Origin: Aestuariibacter salexigens DSM 15300 | Lineage (GTDB): Bacteria > Pseudomonadota > Gammaproteobacteria > Enterobacterales > Alteromonadaceae | Length of the DNA: 64,000 bases | Direction: 5' to 3' | NCBI RefSeq assembly: GCF_000429145.1 | Contig: NZ_KE386852.1 | Span: 175,573-239,572, forward strand | Shown: piece by piece, positions 34,978 to 45,476 of the stretch | Layout of the letters: each line of letters begins with the position of its first letter | How positions within the stretch are numbered: position 1 is the first letter of the stretch | Notes under the pieces: model-generated | The model's database searches: none | What the model saw: only the letters and a program-made list of their open reading frames with translations | What the model was told of the DNA's origin: nothing | Program-made: the position numbers and the translations under genes

Positions 34978-35901
34978 TCAGCCACGAGGATGATGTTGCT
35001 CTACCAACTTCTGCAGTCGTTCCGTCGCCACATGGGTGTAGATCTGTGTGGTTGAAAGATCACTGTGCCCCAGCAGCATCTGCACGGCACGCAGGTCTGC
35101 ACCATGATTAAGTAAATGGGTAGCGAAGGCGTGTCGCAACGTATGTGGCGACAATTCAACGTTAATACCCGCTACCGTGGCATAGTATTTTATTCGATGC
35201 CAGAACGTCTGACGGGTCATTTTTACCCCTCTTTTACTCGGAAAGAGGATATCAGATTCAGACTTCAGGAACAGACTGCGTCCCTTGCTAAGCCACAGCT
35301 GTAACCATTCCAGTGCTTCCTCGCCGAGCGGCACAAGGCGGTCTTTATTGCCTTTGCCCGTGACCCTGACAACGCCCTGCTGCATGCTCAGTTGTCCCAA
35401 TCTCAAACCTACCAACTCAGACACCCTTAGCCCTGTCGCATACAGCACTTCCAGCATAGCCCTGTCGCGCAGCTGCATGGGTTCGTCGCAATCTGGTGCG
35501 TCAAGCAGTGCGTCGACTTCCTGTTCAGACAAAGACTTCGGTAAGGGTTTAGATAACTTAGGGTTGCTAACCAGACGGGAAGGATCATCATCACGGTGTT
35601 TTTCACGCATCATGTAACCACAAAACGCCCGCAAAGAACTCAAAAACCGTGAAGTGCTGCGCTCCGACAGCCCAGCGTCATAACGACTACCCAGATAGTG
35701 GTGGATATCATCAGCATGACACAGGGCAATCTGCCCATGCGCAGTATGCGCCTGTAAGTGACAGGCAAATTTAATCAGGTCGGTTCGATAGGCGCTTAAG
35801 GTATTGTCGCTAAGGCCCTTTTCGACCCACATGGCGTCAATAAAAGATTCGATTTTGCCTTGATTGTCAGCGGAAAGAGCAGGCAGCGCGGTGTCAGCCA
35901 T
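34978..35901 (-). CDS. xerD: Site-specific tyrosine recombinase XerD
   Basis: 307 residues. A SAM-like core-binding domain (about 15-100) precedes the catalytic domain with Arg in YATGLRVSELVGLR, HTLRHAFATHLLNHG (His-x-x-Arg), LLGHSDLSTTQIYTH with the nucleophilic Tyr. XerCD resolves chromosome dimers at dif. XerD rather than XerC is supported by AVQMLLGHSDLSTTQIYTHVATERL and the neighbouring dsbC/recJ. Three bases separate it from djlA. Confidence 0.94.
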   Translation of the reverse strand: MADTALPALSADNQGKIESFIDAMWVEKGLSDNTLSAYRTDLIKFACHLQAHTAHGQIALCHADDIHHYLGSRYDAGLSERSTSRFLSSLRAFCGYMMREKHRDDDPSRLVSNPKLSKPLPKSLSEQEVDALLDAPDCDEPMQLRDRAMLEVLYATGLRVSELVGLRLGQLSMQQGVVRVTGKGNKDRLVPLGEEALEWLQLWLSKGRSLFLKSESDILFPSKRGVKMTRQTFWHRIKYYATVAGINVELSPHTLRHAFATHLLNHGADLRAVQMLLGHSDLSTTQIYTHVATERLQKLVEQHHPRG

Positions 35902-35904
35902 GTT

Positions 35905-36771
35905 TTACTTGATGCCTCGGTTGGTCTTTATCATCTCGTAGGCAGCCTGAATATCCTGCGCCTTGGCTTTAGCAATTTCCATCGCCTGCTTGGGCAGACC
36001 TTTGGACACCAGTTTATCCGGGTGATGTTCACTCATTAATTTGCGATAGGCTTTTTTTACGCTGCGATCATCGGCGCTACTGGCGATGCCAAGAATGCGA
36101 TAAGCGTCACTGAGTGTGGCGCCTGATTGCGCCTGCTGCTGGTGCCGCTGGCGATGTGAGTGCTGCCGGGAATGCCCCTGCCTGCCGCGCCCCTGAGCCT
36201 GCCTGAATCGTACTTCAGCCTCAAACATGGATTGCAGATAACGCAGCTCGTTTTGGCGGAACCCCAGATATTCAGCGACCTTGTCTAATACGCGCTGTTC
36301 GGCATTATCCAGCCGTCCATCGACATACGCGGTCTGGATAATGATTTCTAAAAACACCTGCATCACGTCACGACGCCCATGACATGATTCGCGAAACTCG
36401 GACAGGATCTGACGCAGTGGGAAATCAGCCGCCTTGCCTTCTCGAAATGCTTGCTGCGCTTCGCTTCTGGTATCACCCTGCAGACCCATTTCATCCATCA
36501 AGGCCGAGGCCATCTGAATTTCACGCTGAGTGACCTGACCGTCGGCTTTAGAGATATGACCAATGGTCGAAAACAGCGCATGAAAAAATACGGCCTGCTG
36601 CTGAAGATTGTCTGGATTGGAGAAGTAGCGCCCAAAACCACCGAGTTGATTGAAATTCTGACTGTAACCGCGATCGAACATGTGACCGACAATAAAACCC
36701 AGGATCGCGCCCGGGATTTTGCCGACCATAAAGCCAAACAGTGCACCTAAAATTTTACCCCAAACCGGCAT
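35905..36771 (-). CDS. djlA: Co-chaperone DjlA (membrane-anchored DnaJ-like)
   Basis: 288 residues. A glycine-rich N-terminal membrane segment (WGKILGALFGFMVGKIPGAILGFIVGHMF) is followed by a TerB-like domain (about 55-180) and a C-terminal J domain with HHPDKL carrying the HPD that stimulates DnaK. Between them is a Gln/His/Arg-rich linker. It faces the cytoplasm and is linked to envelope-stress signalling. Its start overlaps murU by 17 bp with a good GGAGGAG. Confidence 0.95.
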   Translation of the reverse strand: MPVWGKILGALFGFMVGKIPGAILGFIVGHMFDRGYSQNFNQLGGFGRYFSNPDNLQQQAVFFHALFSTIGHISKADGQVTQREIQMASALMDEMGLQGDTRSEAQQAFREGKAADFPLRQILSEFRESCHGRRDVMQVFLEIIIQTAYVDGRLDNAEQRVLDKVAEYLGFRQNELRYLQSMFEAEVRFRQAQGRGRQGHSRQHSHRQRHQQQAQSGATLSDAYRILGIASSADDRSVKKAYRKLMSEHHPDKLVSKGLPKQAMEIAKAKAQDIQAAYEMIKTNRGIK

Positions 36772-37441
36772 TTGCTCCTCCCTGATTCAATGCAGCCAAC
36801 CTGTCCGGGGTGCCAACATCATTCCACTCTCCCTGGTGGTGTTGCGCACTAACCCTGCGTTGTTCGATCGCGTCGATTAAAAGGGGTGCCAATGGCGCCC
36901 TGACCGGATGCAGATGGCTGAACATGGCAACGTGATATACGCCGATGCCACTATACGTCAGACGTGTGTGTCCATCAGTATTTAACCGACCTTGCGCATA
37001 ATAAAAGTCGCCACGTGGGTGCTGCTCTGGATTATCCACCATCACCAGATGCGCCAGATCTTCGCCAAGGCTGTCTGGCAGCTGCGTAAAGTCCACATCA
37101 GAAAATACATCACCGTTGACAACAATAAACTCTCTGGCGTTATCTTTGGTCAAAGCGGGCAATGCTTTGACAATCCCACCAGCGGTCTCGAGCACCGGAC
37201 TTTCAGCACTGAAAACGATATCCAACCCGGCAAATTCGCCACAGCGCACGTGATCTACAATTTGCTCACCAAGCCAGGCATGATTGATCACAACGCGCTC
37301 AATATTCGCGTTGGCGAGTTTCTCCAGATGATAGTCAATCAGCGCTTTGCCGCGCACTTGCAACAGTGGTTTGGGGGTGGTGTCAGTTAGTGGCCGCATC
37401 CGCTCACCACGGCCTGCCGCCAGTATCATTGCAGTTCTCAT
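36755..37441 (-). CDS. murU: N-acetylmuramate alpha-1-phosphate uridylyltransferase MurU
   Basis: 228 residues from the ATG at 37441, which overlaps amgK (ATGA); a longer in-frame start within amgK is less likely. The nucleotidyltransferase signature AMILAAGRGERMRPLTDTTP with the following KPLL, then FIVVNGDVFSDVDF, assigns it to the sugar-1-phosphate nucleotidyltransferases. Together with AmgK it converts recycled MurNAc to UDP-MurNAc, bypassing de novo synthesis and fosfomycin inhibition, as in Pseudomonas. Confidence 0.9.
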   Translation of the reverse strand: MRTAMILAAGRGERMRPLTDTTPKPLLQVRGKALIDYHLEKLANANIERVVINHAWLGEQIVDHVRCGEFAGLDIVFSAESPVLETAGGIVKALPALTKDNAREFIVVNGDVFSDVDFTQLPDSLGEDLAHLVMVDNPEQHPRGDFYYAQGRLNTDGHTRLTYSGIGVYHVAMFSHLHPVRAPLAPLLIDAIEQRRVSAQHHQGEWNDVGTPDRLAALNQGGANAGLG

Positions 37442-38445
37442 CGACCTAGTTTCGCCTCTACTGCAGGTAAGACAGTAGAGCTCACCCAATTTGCAAACGC
37501 GGCAAACTGGTCGTAACGATGCCCTACACGGATGAGATGCCTGAGTGTATTAGGTATGTCATGTAGATACGTTGATTTACCGTCACGGTGGCACAATCGG
37601 GCAAAAATCCCACTCGCTTTGACATGGCGCTGGATGCCGGTTAAATCAAACCAACGAGCAAACTCCTGCCAGCTGTATTGTCGATGGCATTGCTGCCAAT
37701 GTTCACGTGTCAGCATTTCTACATCTGATTCTGGCCAGCACTGGTAGCAGTCCCGGAGCAGCGACACAGCGTCATAAGTAATGGGGCCCAGCACGGCATC
37801 CTGAAAATCGATAATCCGCAGCTGCTCATCACCATCAATCATGATGTTGCGCGAATGGTAATCACGATGCACGCCAGCCTGTGGCTGAGCAAAAAAATTA
37901 TCCTGCAAGCGCTGTTCGATGTCGTTTAACATGCGGCGCTCTTCGCTATTGACAGACAGCCCTAAATGCTCCTCAAGTAGCCAGTGACGAAAAAGATGAA
38001 ATTCTCGCGCCAGCAGGGCTTCATCAAACCGGGGCAACTCGCCTGCTGCAGTACGTGTGCATGCCTGGATCCCCGGCAATAGTGCCAATGCACGCCGGTA
38101 TAACGAAATAAAATTGGTATCACTTAGCGTATCCGACAGCACGGTATTACCGAGATCTTCCAATAAATACATGCCCTGCTCGGCATCATGCGCATAAACT
38201 TCAGGCACGGGAACACCCTGTTGCCTTAAAGCTGACGCGACATCTACGAATACCTGACTGTCTTCGTCGGGCGGCGGTGCATCTACCGCTATCAACGCTG
38301 GCGACGTGAATGTGCGGAAATAGCGTCTGAAACTGGCGTCACCGGATACCATCACTATGTTGGAGGTTTGATACTCGGTGTGCTGGTTTATCCATGCAAC
38401 CAGCTGCTGCTGTCGCACATCAGGCGGAGAAATCTGTTGTGACAT
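37438..38445 (-). CDS. amgK: N-acetylmuramate/N-acetylglucosamine kinase AmgK
   Basis: 335 residues of the aminoglycoside-phosphotransferase fold. The nucleotide loop is near VMVSGDASFRRYFR, catalytic Asp in GVHRDYHSRNIMID, and metal-binding Asp in RIIDFQDAVLGP. It phosphorylates MurNAc at the anomeric position; the neighbouring murU confirms the pathway. Divergent from lptD with about 200 bp between them, the common gammaproteobacterial arrangement. Confidence 0.9.
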   Translation of the reverse strand: MSQQISPPDVRQQQLVAWINQHTEYQTSNIVMVSGDASFRRYFRTFTSPALIAVDAPPPDEDSQVFVDVASALRQQGVPVPEVYAHDAEQGMYLLEDLGNTVLSDTLSDTNFISLYRRALALLPGIQACTRTAAGELPRFDEALLAREFHLFRHWLLEEHLGLSVNSEERRMLNDIEQRLQDNFFAQPQAGVHRDYHSRNIMIDGDEQLRIIDFQDAVLGPITYDAVSLLRDCYQCWPESDVEMLTREHWQQCHRQYSWQEFARWFDLTGIQRHVKASGIFARLCHRDGKSTYLHDIPNTLRHLIRVGHRYDQFAAFANWVSSTVLPAVEAKLGR

Positions 38446-38642
38446 GAACGGTTTGAAACCACCCCGGAAAAAGCTGTGTTGACGTCAATCATACCGTAGG
38501 TGCCGGATGTGTTTTAACTCCTGAAGAAGTTTTTTTGAGGATTTTCACGGCTTTAGTTGGTAAATCAGCACAAAACCCTTAAAATCACGCTCGCAACACC
38601 CGTAAATTAACTAGCTCTTCACGTCGGCTCATCTTCAATATA

Positions 38643-40859
38643 ATGCAAATTGTTCTGATTTTACTTATTGCTTTGGCATCCCTGCATGCATCTGCCCAAC
38701 AGGCGGATGATCAGCCAGAGCAATGCCTCGCGCCGCCGAGCAGATTTGATCCGGCGCTGCTGATGGCCAAAGGTGAAATCAAAGTCAATGCCCGACGCGC
38801 GACGATAATACAGGACGAATCGGCAGACTTTTCCGGCGATGTCAGCATAGTTAGTGACAGCGCGCAAATCTCTGCACAGCGCGCGCAGGTTGCTCAGGCG
38901 GGCAAGCAACTGGTTGCAGAGGGACAGGTATCCTATCGCGATGCGCAAATTCAGGTTAGCAGTGAATCGGTCAGGCTTGATTCTGAGGCTCAGTCACTGA
39001 ACATGGAGCAAACCGAATATAGACTAACCGGCTTCACCGGACATGGTGCTGCCCAGCGCATCGTATTGAGTCGGGAGCAGGGATTATCTTTACAGGATGT
39101 GTCGTTTACCACCTGCCCAATTAACTCAACCGACTGGCAGATACAGGCCAGTGAGATATCTATTGAACCCGGTGAAATCTGGGGTAAAGCGCGCAATACG
39201 CGTTTTTATATCGCCGACGTGCCAGTATTTTACTTGCCTTATTTCGCATTCCCGGTCAGCCCGGTACGTCAGACAGGATTTCTGTTTCCGCAAGTGTCGA
39301 GTTCATCGGCAACAGGCATCGACTACGAGCAGCCTTTCTACTGGAACATAGCGCCCAATTATGACGCTACCATTTCGCCCAGAGTGATGACCAACCGGGG
39401 TATTCAGTTAAAAACCGAGTTCAGGTACCTGACTGAATCCCATCGCGGTACCATCAATCTGGAGTATCTGCCTGACGACCGTGATAGTGCAGACCGCAGC
39501 AATCGCTATTTTTATCGGTTTGAGCATCATGGTCAGCTATCCGATAACTGGGTGCTAAGCGCGGATATCAATGGTCTGAGTGACGATAACTACATCGTTG
39601 ATTTAGGGTCTGATTTCTACAACCGTGCCGACACCCACCTGTATCAGACCGTCGCCATGAGCTATTACAGCAACAATCTGGACGTCGTGATGCGGGTCCG
39701 CGATTTTGAAGTGATTGGTGAACACGCGGACACGTACCGCACCTTGCCAGAACTGCAATTGGACTATGTCACCAGCTTTGCTAACGGACTGGATTTCAGA
39801 GTCGATTCAGAGCTCGCCTATTTTGACAATCAGATAGACGGTAATCCTTCAGCCCTACGGATACATTTCGCCCCTTCACTGTCATTGCCGTATCAGCGTC
39901 AGTGGGGCGAGTTTTTGGCTGAAGCCAGTTTGTTGAGTACTTATTATCATCAACGTGACATTGAGGGCACCCCGTTAGCGGACGAAGTGGCCCGCAATCT
40001 TGGGCGCATAAAACTGTATGGTGGTCTGAATTTTGAGCGCGAGGCTGACTGGTTTGGCGAAGCATCGACCATGACGCTGGAGCCAAAGCTGCAGTATCTG
40101 TTTACCAGTTATGAAGACCAGACAGATATAGGACTTTACGATACCACCCGTCTGCTGAATGATTACACCGGTTTATTCAGAGGCCAGGAGTTTACCGGGC
40201 TTGATCGTATCAGCGATAACAATCAGGTTACGCTGGGTGTAACCTCGAGAATTTTAGATGCCGCCAGCAGGGAACAATTTGTCTTCAGCGTGGGTCAGAT
40301 TTTCTACTTGTCTGACAACAAGGTACTGGCAGCCAATAAGGCAGACGACCGTTCTGCCCTGGCCGCTGAGCTAGACTGGCGATTGCACAGTAAGTGGTTT
40401 ATGCACGCAGACATTCAGGTATCGACGCGCACGGATAAAGTCGAAAGAAGTAGTTTGTCATTAGAGTATCGTCGCGATGACAAGCGCCTGGTGCAGTTAA
40501 ACCATCGATATGTGAGAGATCTCTCCGGCGAACAAATTGACCAGTTGGGGATCTCTGCCAGCTGGCCGATTGCCAAAAACTGGCAGTGGGTCGGGCGCTG
40601 GTATAAGGACCTGAGTCAACAACGTACCATTGAAAGTTACACTGGCATACAATATGAGTCCTGTTGCTGGGCACTGCGCTTTGTGGCGCAACGGCATCTT
40701 AGTAATCGATATGATGCAACAGGCTTACAGCGCACTGACGAATTTGATTCGGGAATCGCATTACAGTTTATTTTCAAAGGGATGGGCAGCAGCAGTAGTA
40801 AACGCGCCATGCTAGAAGATGGTATGTTTGGTTACCGCCAGCCCTATGTATTAAATTGA
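38643..40859 (+). CDS. lptD: LPS-assembly protein LptD
   Basis: 738 residues. Signal peptide of about 18 residues, then the LptA-like jellyroll (about 45-190, INVNARRATII-like KVNARRATIIQDESADFSG), then a 26-strand outer-membrane barrel. Four cysteines at 28, 158, 674 and 675 match the two interdomain disulfides needed for maturation with DsbA/DsbC help. It inserts LPS into the outer leaflet with LptE. The last residues (GYRQPYVLN) lack the usual terminal Phe. It precedes surA, the chaperone for its own assembly. No sigma-E type promoter could be recognised upstream. Confidence 0.97.
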   Translation: MQIVLILLIALASLHASAQQADDQPEQCLAPPSRFDPALLMAKGEIKVNARRATIIQDESADFSGDVSIVSDSAQISAQRAQVAQAGKQLVAEGQVSYRDAQIQVSSESVRLDSEAQSLNMEQTEYRLTGFTGHGAAQRIVLSREQGLSLQDVSFTTCPINSTDWQIQASEISIEPGEIWGKARNTRFYIADVPVFYLPYFAFPVSPVRQTGFLFPQVSSSSATGIDYEQPFYWNIAPNYDATISPRVMTNRGIQLKTEFRYLTESHRGTINLEYLPDDRDSADRSNRYFYRFEHHGQLSDNWVLSADINGLSDDNYIVDLGSDFYNRADTHLYQTVAMSYYSNNLDVVMRVRDFEVIGEHADTYRTLPELQLDYVTSFANGLDFRVDSELAYFDNQIDGNPSALRIHFAPSLSLPYQRQWGEFLAEASLLSTYYHQRDIEGTPLADEVARNLGRIKLYGGLNFEREADWFGEASTMTLEPKLQYLFTSYEDQTDIGLYDTTRLLNDYTGLFRGQEFTGLDRISDNNQVTLGVTSRILDAASREQFVFSVGQIFYLSDNKVLAANKADDRSALAAELDWRLHSKWFMHADIQVSTRTDKVERSSLSLEYRRDDKRLVQLNHRYVRDLSGEQIDQLGISASWPIAKNWQWVGRWYKDLSQQRTIESYTGIQYESCCWALRFVAQRHLSNRYDATGLQRTDEFDSGIALQFIFKGMGSSSSKRAMLEDGMFGYRQPYVLN

Positions 40860-40917
40860 TTGGCCAGTCTGGACCCTGTCCACTGGTAACACTAAGTCAA
40901 AAACGAAAAGAGAAGTA

Positions 40918-42222
40918 ATGAAATTAGCAACGACATTTTTGCACGCAGTATTTGGCATAGGCCTGCTGATATCCACAACAGCGGCCGCACAGACCACCAT
41001 GTTGGACAAAGTATCAGTGATCGTCGACCAGGGTGTGATCCTGGAAAGTGAAATTCAGGAGCTGTTGACCAACGTACGACGTAACGCAGTGGCCAATAAT
41101 CAGGACCTGCCGTCAGACCGTGCTCTGCGCACACAGGCTATCGAGCGCCTCATCCTCACCAACCTGCAGATGCAGATGGCAGACCGCATGGGTATCCAAA
41201 TCAGCGACCCGCAGCTTGAGCAAACGATAGCCAACATTGCTCAGCAAAACGGCACGAATATGGAACAGCTTAGACAGGCACTGATTGCAGAGAGCACACC
41301 CTATGAAACCTACCGCGAAGAGATACGCAAAGAGCTGATTCTGGGCGAGGTACGTCGCGCTAATGTACGCCGCCGGATTTACATTACACCACAGGAAATT
41401 GAAAACCTGGTCAAACTGATGGATGAACAAGGCGCGTCACAGGCCGAATATCGTCTTGGCCATATATTGATTGGTTTTCCACCTGAGCCGAACGATGAAG
41501 ATGTAGCAGACGCCAGAGAGCGCGCTGAGCGCGTGATGTCATTGCTGGAGTCTGGTTCTGATTTCGCTAAAATTGCCATCGCCTCATCATCTGGCGCCAA
41601 AGCTCTCGACGGGGGTGATATGGGCTGGATGAATGTCAATTCGATGCCAACGCTGTTTGCCGAAGCAGTGCAGGGTAAGAAAAAAGATGAGTTAGTTGGC
41701 CCAATTCGCAGTGGCGCCGGCTTTCATATTCTGAAAGTGGCCGATACACGTGGAATTGAAGTTGCCGAGGTCGTTGAAGTCAATGCCCGTCACATTCTGA
41801 TCAAACCCTCAATCATACTCAGTGATGAAAAAGCGGAAAACATGTTGCTTGAATTCAGAGAGCAGGTATTAGCAGGCGAGGCTGACTTTGCCGAACTGGC
41901 TAAGGAGCATTCAGAAGATCCGGGCTCAGCGCTACGCGGCGGAGAGCTGGGTTGGGCTGACCCTGAAATCTACGTGCCTGCTTTCAGGTTAGCTCTAAAC
42001 AATATGGAAGTCAGCGAGCTTAGCCAGCCGATTCGTTCCGTACACGGCTGGCACCTCATCGAATTACTGGATCGCAGAGTCGGTGATGCGACTGAAAAAC
42101 TGAAGGAAGAAAAGGCTTATCAACTGATATTCAGTCGTAAGTTCCAGGAAGAGACGGATGCCTGGTTGCGTGAAATGCGTGATGCAGCCTATATTGAACT
42201 GCTCGATAGTAGAGACGCATAG
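40918..42222 (+). CDS. surA: Periplasmic chaperone and peptidyl-prolyl isomerase SurA
   Basis: 434 residues. Signal peptide ends AAA|Q at about 23. The N-terminal chaperone domain starts [20 protein letters not shown]. Two parvulin domains follow (about 178-280, [12 protein letters not shown]; about 290-390, [11 protein letters not shown] with [20 protein letters not shown]). It escorts unfolded barrel proteins such as LptD to BamA. It is preceded by AAAGAGAAG and lies 11 bp upstream of pdxA. Confidence 0.97.
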   Translation: MKLATTFLHAVFGIGLLISTTAAAQTTMLDKVSVIVDQGVILESEIQELLTNVRRNAVANNQDLPSDRALRTQAIERLILTNLQMQMADRMGIQISDPQLEQTIANIAQQNGTNMEQLRQALIAESTPYETYREEIRKELILGEVRRANVRRRIYITPQEIENLVKLMDEQGASQAEYRLGHILIGFPPEPNDEDVADARERAERVMSLLESGSDFAKIAIASSSGAKALDGGDMGWMNVNSMPTLFAEAVQGKKKDELVGPIRSGAGFHILKVADTRGIEVAEVVEVNARHILIKPSIILSDEKAENMLLEFREQVLAGEADFAELAKEHSEDPGSALRGGELGWADPEIYVPAFRLALNNMEVSELSQPIRSVHGWHLIELLDRRVGDATEKLKEEKAYQLIFSRKFQEETDAWLREMRDAAYIELLDSRDA

Positions 42223-42233
42223 GCCGGATAACC

Positions 42234-43220
42234 ATGCAACCGCTGAAAATTGCCATCACGCCGGGAGAGCCAGCCGGTATTGGCCCAGACCTCGTCATCG
42301 CACTGGCTAAAATGCAGTGGCCGGCACAGCTTGTGGTATTCGCCGACAAGTACATGATGCAGGAAAGGGCCAAGATGCTGGGGCATGAGATCGAGTGGCT
42401 GCCCTATCAACCTGATCAAAAAACTGTTCAGCAGCCCGGCCAACTATTCATTGAACACATTCCTCTGAGTAGCGACGTCGTTGCAGGTCAGTTAAACAGT
42501 GATAATGGCCATTATGTCGTTGAAACGCTGCGTCAGGCCTGCCAGAAAAACATGGATGGCGATTTTGATGCTGTGGTTACGGGACCGGTACACAAGGGCA
42601 TCATTAATCAGGCAGGCGTGTCTTTCAGCGGCCACACTGAGTTTTTTGCTCACCAGTCAAATACCATGGACGTGGTGATGTTGCTGGCCACTGAAGGGCT
42701 TCGAGTGGCACTGGCAACCACCCATATCCCACTCGAGTTTGTCGCCAGAGCGATCACCCGTGAACGTTTACATAAGGTTATTCACATTATCCACACGGAC
42801 CTATCGTTGAAATTTGGTATTCGTGACCCACAGATTTTCGTTTGTGGACTCAACCCACATGCTGGGGAAAACGGCCACATTGGCAAAGAAGAACAACTGG
42901 TTATTGAACCGGCGCTCGATGAATTACGTGCCGAGGGCTTGAATATCACAGGACCACTCCCGGCCGATACCATATTCCAGCCAAAGTACTTACAGCAGGC
43001 GGATGTGGTGCTGGCGATGTATCACGATCAGGGCCTGCCGGTGCTTAAATACAAAGGTTTCGGTGCATCGGTAAATATCACGCTAGGTCTGCCCTTTATT
43101 CGCACCTCAGTGGATCACGGCACGGCGCTTGATCTGGCAGGTAGCGGCCAGGCCGACGCGGGCAGCTTCACGCTAGCCGTTCAGCAAGCAATTAAACTGG
43201 CGCAAACCAGCAATGAGTAA
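42234..43220 (+). CDS. pdxA: 4-hydroxythreonine-4-phosphate dehydrogenase
   Basis: 328 residues. [15 protein letters not shown] opens the protein; [13 protein letters not shown] and FSGHTEFFA follow; catalytic metal-binding His residues are found in LGTH-like TTHIPLEFV, and [20 protein letters not shown] gives the third. It oxidises 4-phosphohydroxythreonine to the substrate of PdxJ in vitamin B6 synthesis. Its stop overlaps rsmA by 8 bp. Confidence 0.97.
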   Translation: MQPLKIAITPGEPAGIGPDLVIALAKMQWPAQLVVFADKYMMQERAKMLGHEIEWLPYQPDQKTVQQPGQLFIEHIPLSSDVVAGQLNSDNGHYVVETLRQACQKNMDGDFDAVVTGPVHKGIINQAGVSFSGHTEFFAHQSNTMDVVMLLATEGLRVALATTHIPLEFVARAITRERLHKVIHIIHTDLSLKFGIRDPQIFVCGLNPHAGENGHIGKEEQLVIEPALDELRAEGLNITGPLPADTIFQPKYLQQADVVLAMYHDQGLPVLKYKGFGASVNITLGLPFIRTSVDHGTALDLAGSGQADAGSFTLAVQQAIKLAQTSNE

Positions 43221-44025
43221 AACCCATTTAGGACATACTGCGCGTAAACGATTCGGGCAGAACTTTTTGCACGACCCTTACGTTATCGATCAGATTGTAC
43301 AGGCCATCGGCCCCGCAGCAGGTCAGCACCTTATCGAAATAGGCCCGGGTCTGGGAGCCCTCACAGAGCCTGTCTGTGAACTGGTGGACAGTCTTACCGT
43401 CGTTGAGCTCGATCGCGATCTTGCCCATCGGCTCAGACATCACCCGTTCATATCAGCCAAGCTGACGGTGATCGAGAAGGACGCGATGAAATTCGACTTT
43501 GCCTCCTTGTGCGACGGCGACAGCAAACTCAGAATTTTTGGCAACCTGCCCTACAACATTTCTACGCCGCTGATGTTTCATTTATTTAGCTTTAGTGAAC
43601 ATATTCAGGATATGCACTTTATGCTGCAAAAAGAGGTGGTGGACAGATTAGCCGCCACGCCGGGGCATAAAAACTTTGGCAGATTGTCGGTGATGGCACA
43701 GTACTACTGTTCGGTGATCCCCGTTCTTGCTGTTCCACCAGGCGCATTCAAGCCGGCACCGAAAGTTGACTCCGCGGTGGTGAGACTCGTCCCACATCAG
43801 AAACCTATCGTGCAGGTCGACGACATCAGCATGCTAAACAAAGTGTGTACCAGTGCATTCAATCAACGTCGTAAGACGCTGCGGAACAGCCTCAAAGATA
43901 TACTCAGTGCTGAACAGATTGATGCGCTGGGCATTGATCCACAACGTCGCGCAGAAACGCTGTCTCTAGAGCAGTTTGCAGCGCTGGCGAACGCGGTGTC
44001 AAACGCCCCCAACATTTTAGAGTAG
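43213..44025 (+). CDS. rsmA: 16S rRNA (adenine(1518)-N(6)/adenine(1519)-N(6))-dimethyltransferase
   Basis: 270 residues. [19 protein letters not shown] at the N-terminus, SAM motif [14 protein letters not shown], and catalytic NLPYN ([16 protein letters not shown]) are diagnostic of KsgA/RsmA. It dimethylates two adjacent adenines near the 3' end of 16S rRNA late in small-subunit assembly. [13 protein letters not shown] is the C-terminal signature. It overlaps pdxA and lies 4 bp before apaG. Confidence 0.97.
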   Translation: MSKTHLGHTARKRFGQNFLHDPYVIDQIVQAIGPAAGQHLIEIGPGLGALTEPVCELVDSLTVVELDRDLAHRLRHHPFISAKLTVIEKDAMKFDFASLCDGDSKLRIFGNLPYNISTPLMFHLFSFSEHIQDMHFMLQKEVVDRLAATPGHKNFGRLSVMAQYYCSVIPVLAVPPGAFKPAPKVDSAVVRLVPHQKPIVQVDDISMLNKVCTSAFNQRRKTLRNSLKDILSAEQIDALGIDPQRRAETLSLEQFAALANAVSNAPNILE

Positions 44026-44029
44026 TCGC

Positions 44030-44413
44030 ATGGCGGGTCCTGCATCACACAATATCCATATTCAGGTGTCGACAAAGTTTCTTCAGGATCGATTACCTAA
44101 TGAACCAGACAAGTTCGCATTTGCCTACCGGGTTGCCATACATAATGGCGGACAACATCAGGTACAGTTACTCAACCGTTACTGGCTTATCACCGATGCG
44201 AATGGCAAGAAAACCGAGGTCCGTGGCCCCGGCGTGGTCGGCGAACAGCCCCACATTCCCGCCGGAGAAACCTTTGTATATACCAGCGGCGCGGTTTTGG
44301 ATACACCTGTTGGCACCATGGAAGGGTATTATGAAATGGAAGACGAATTCGGCGTTCGGTTTGAAGCGCCGATCGACGTTTTTAGTCTGGCTATCCCTAA
44401 CGTGATCAACTGA
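44030..44413 (+). CDS. apaG: Co2+/Mg2+ efflux-associated protein ApaG
   Basis: 127 residues. Fibronectin-III-like fold with the family signatures FAYRVAIHNGGQHQVQLLNR, RYWLITDANGK, GPGVVGEQPHI and GTMEGYYEMEDE. The cellular role is not settled; mutants in Salmonella affect cobalt resistance. It lies between rsmA and apaH as in enterics. Its TGA overlaps the ribosome-binding GAGG of apaH. Confidence 0.96.
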   Translation: MAGPASHNIHIQVSTKFLQDRLPNEPDKFAFAYRVAIHNGGQHQVQLLNRYWLITDANGKKTEVRGPGVVGEQPHIPAGETFVYTSGAVLDTPVGTMEGYYEMEDEFGVRFEAPIDVFSLAIPNVIN

Positions 44414-44421
44414 GGTCCGGC

Positions 44422-45243
44422 TTGGCAAACTTAATCATCGGCGATATACAAGGTTGTGCAGATGGCTTATTTGCGGTGCTTGAGAAAGCGGGATTTAACC
44501 CAGCAGTAGACAAACTCTGGTGTGTCGGCGACCTGGTTGCAAGAGGCGCAGACTCACTTCTGACATTACAATACCTATACGATTTAGGTGACCGATTCCA
44601 CACTGTACTAGGTAACCATGACCTGCATTTTCTGGCAGTTGCCAATGGTATTAAACAGGCAAAAGCCAGTGATAAGCTGGGACCCTTATTGCGCGACAAG
44701 CAGCTGAAACGCTACGTTGAATGGCTACGTCATATGCCACTTGCCACCATGTGCACGCCCTCCATACTGTTAACGCATGCGGGACTCTATCCAAAGTGGT
44801 CGGTTGAAAAGGCCATCAGTCTTTCTGGGGAAATAGAGCAGAAACTGCAAGGGTCTTCATGGAAGGACCTATTACGGATGATGTATGGCAGTGAGCCAAC
44901 ACGATGGAAAGACTCATTAACTGATATAAAGCGAGCTCGTTTTATCATCAACGCCATGACGCGCATGCGATTCGTTGATATGGAGGGCAACCTTAACCTC
45001 TCACTGAAAAGCTCTCCTGCCGCAGCTCCCGCTCATCTGCAGCCATGGTTTCGTATCGACAATCCACAACTGCAGCCGGACCAACGTGTCATTTTCGGCC
45101 ACTGGGCTGCGTTACAAGGACAAACTGACAGCCAGCAGTTTATCGGTCTGGACACAGGCTATGTCTGGGGCAATCAAATGACCGTATATATCGTCGAAGA
45201 AAACAGGCTCGTCCAGGCCAATGCGGTAAAGAAAAAGGCGTAA
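44422..45243 (+). CDS. apaH: Symmetrical bis(5'-nucleosyl)-tetraphosphatase ApaH
   Basis: 273 residues from a TTG start, supported by GAGG 8 bases before and by homologous residues directly after it (ANLIIGDIQGC). PPP-family phosphatase motifs GDIQGC, GDLVARG, LGNHDLH and LLTHAG are all intact, with the C-terminal IFGHWAALQG and GLDTGYVWG. It cleaves Ap4A to two ADP and removes Np4 caps from RNA. Last gene of the lptD-apaH run. Confidence 0.96.
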   Translation: MANLIIGDIQGCADGLFAVLEKAGFNPAVDKLWCVGDLVARGADSLLTLQYLYDLGDRFHTVLGNHDLHFLAVANGIKQAKASDKLGPLLRDKQLKRYVEWLRHMPLATMCTPSILLTHAGLYPKWSVEKAISLSGEIEQKLQGSSWKDLLRMMYGSEPTRWKDSLTDIKRARFIINAMTRMRFVDMEGNLNLSLKSSPAAAPAHLQPWFRIDNPQLQPDQRVIFGHWAALQGQTDSQQFIGLDTGYVWGNQMTVYIVEENRLVQANAVKKKA

Positions 45244-45476
45244 ACGTCGATAATACCAATTGGACGGTGTCTCGAAAGGTTTTCCTGACGCAGCATAATA
45301 GCCATCAAGTTTGCCTGTTTGCGCCATCCTAATCTAATGTTAGTGAATACTCTTTTTTGCGCATAACATAGTGATTAAACGCAGTAAATTTGTCACACTA
45401 CGCGATAATGGTGTAGTGGCGTCGTTTTACTGCATCGTTATGACAAAAAAATGCCAAGCAGCTTCGAGGAGCTCAG

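Noticed and set aside
38446-38642. Sigma-E promoter expected before lptD
   Set aside because: No GGAACTT-like -35 with a properly spaced -10 was seen.
45375-45425. FliA-like promoter before the membrane chemoreceptor (TAAA then CGCGATAA)
   Set aside because: The spacer is 12 instead of about 15 and the -10 differs at two positions.
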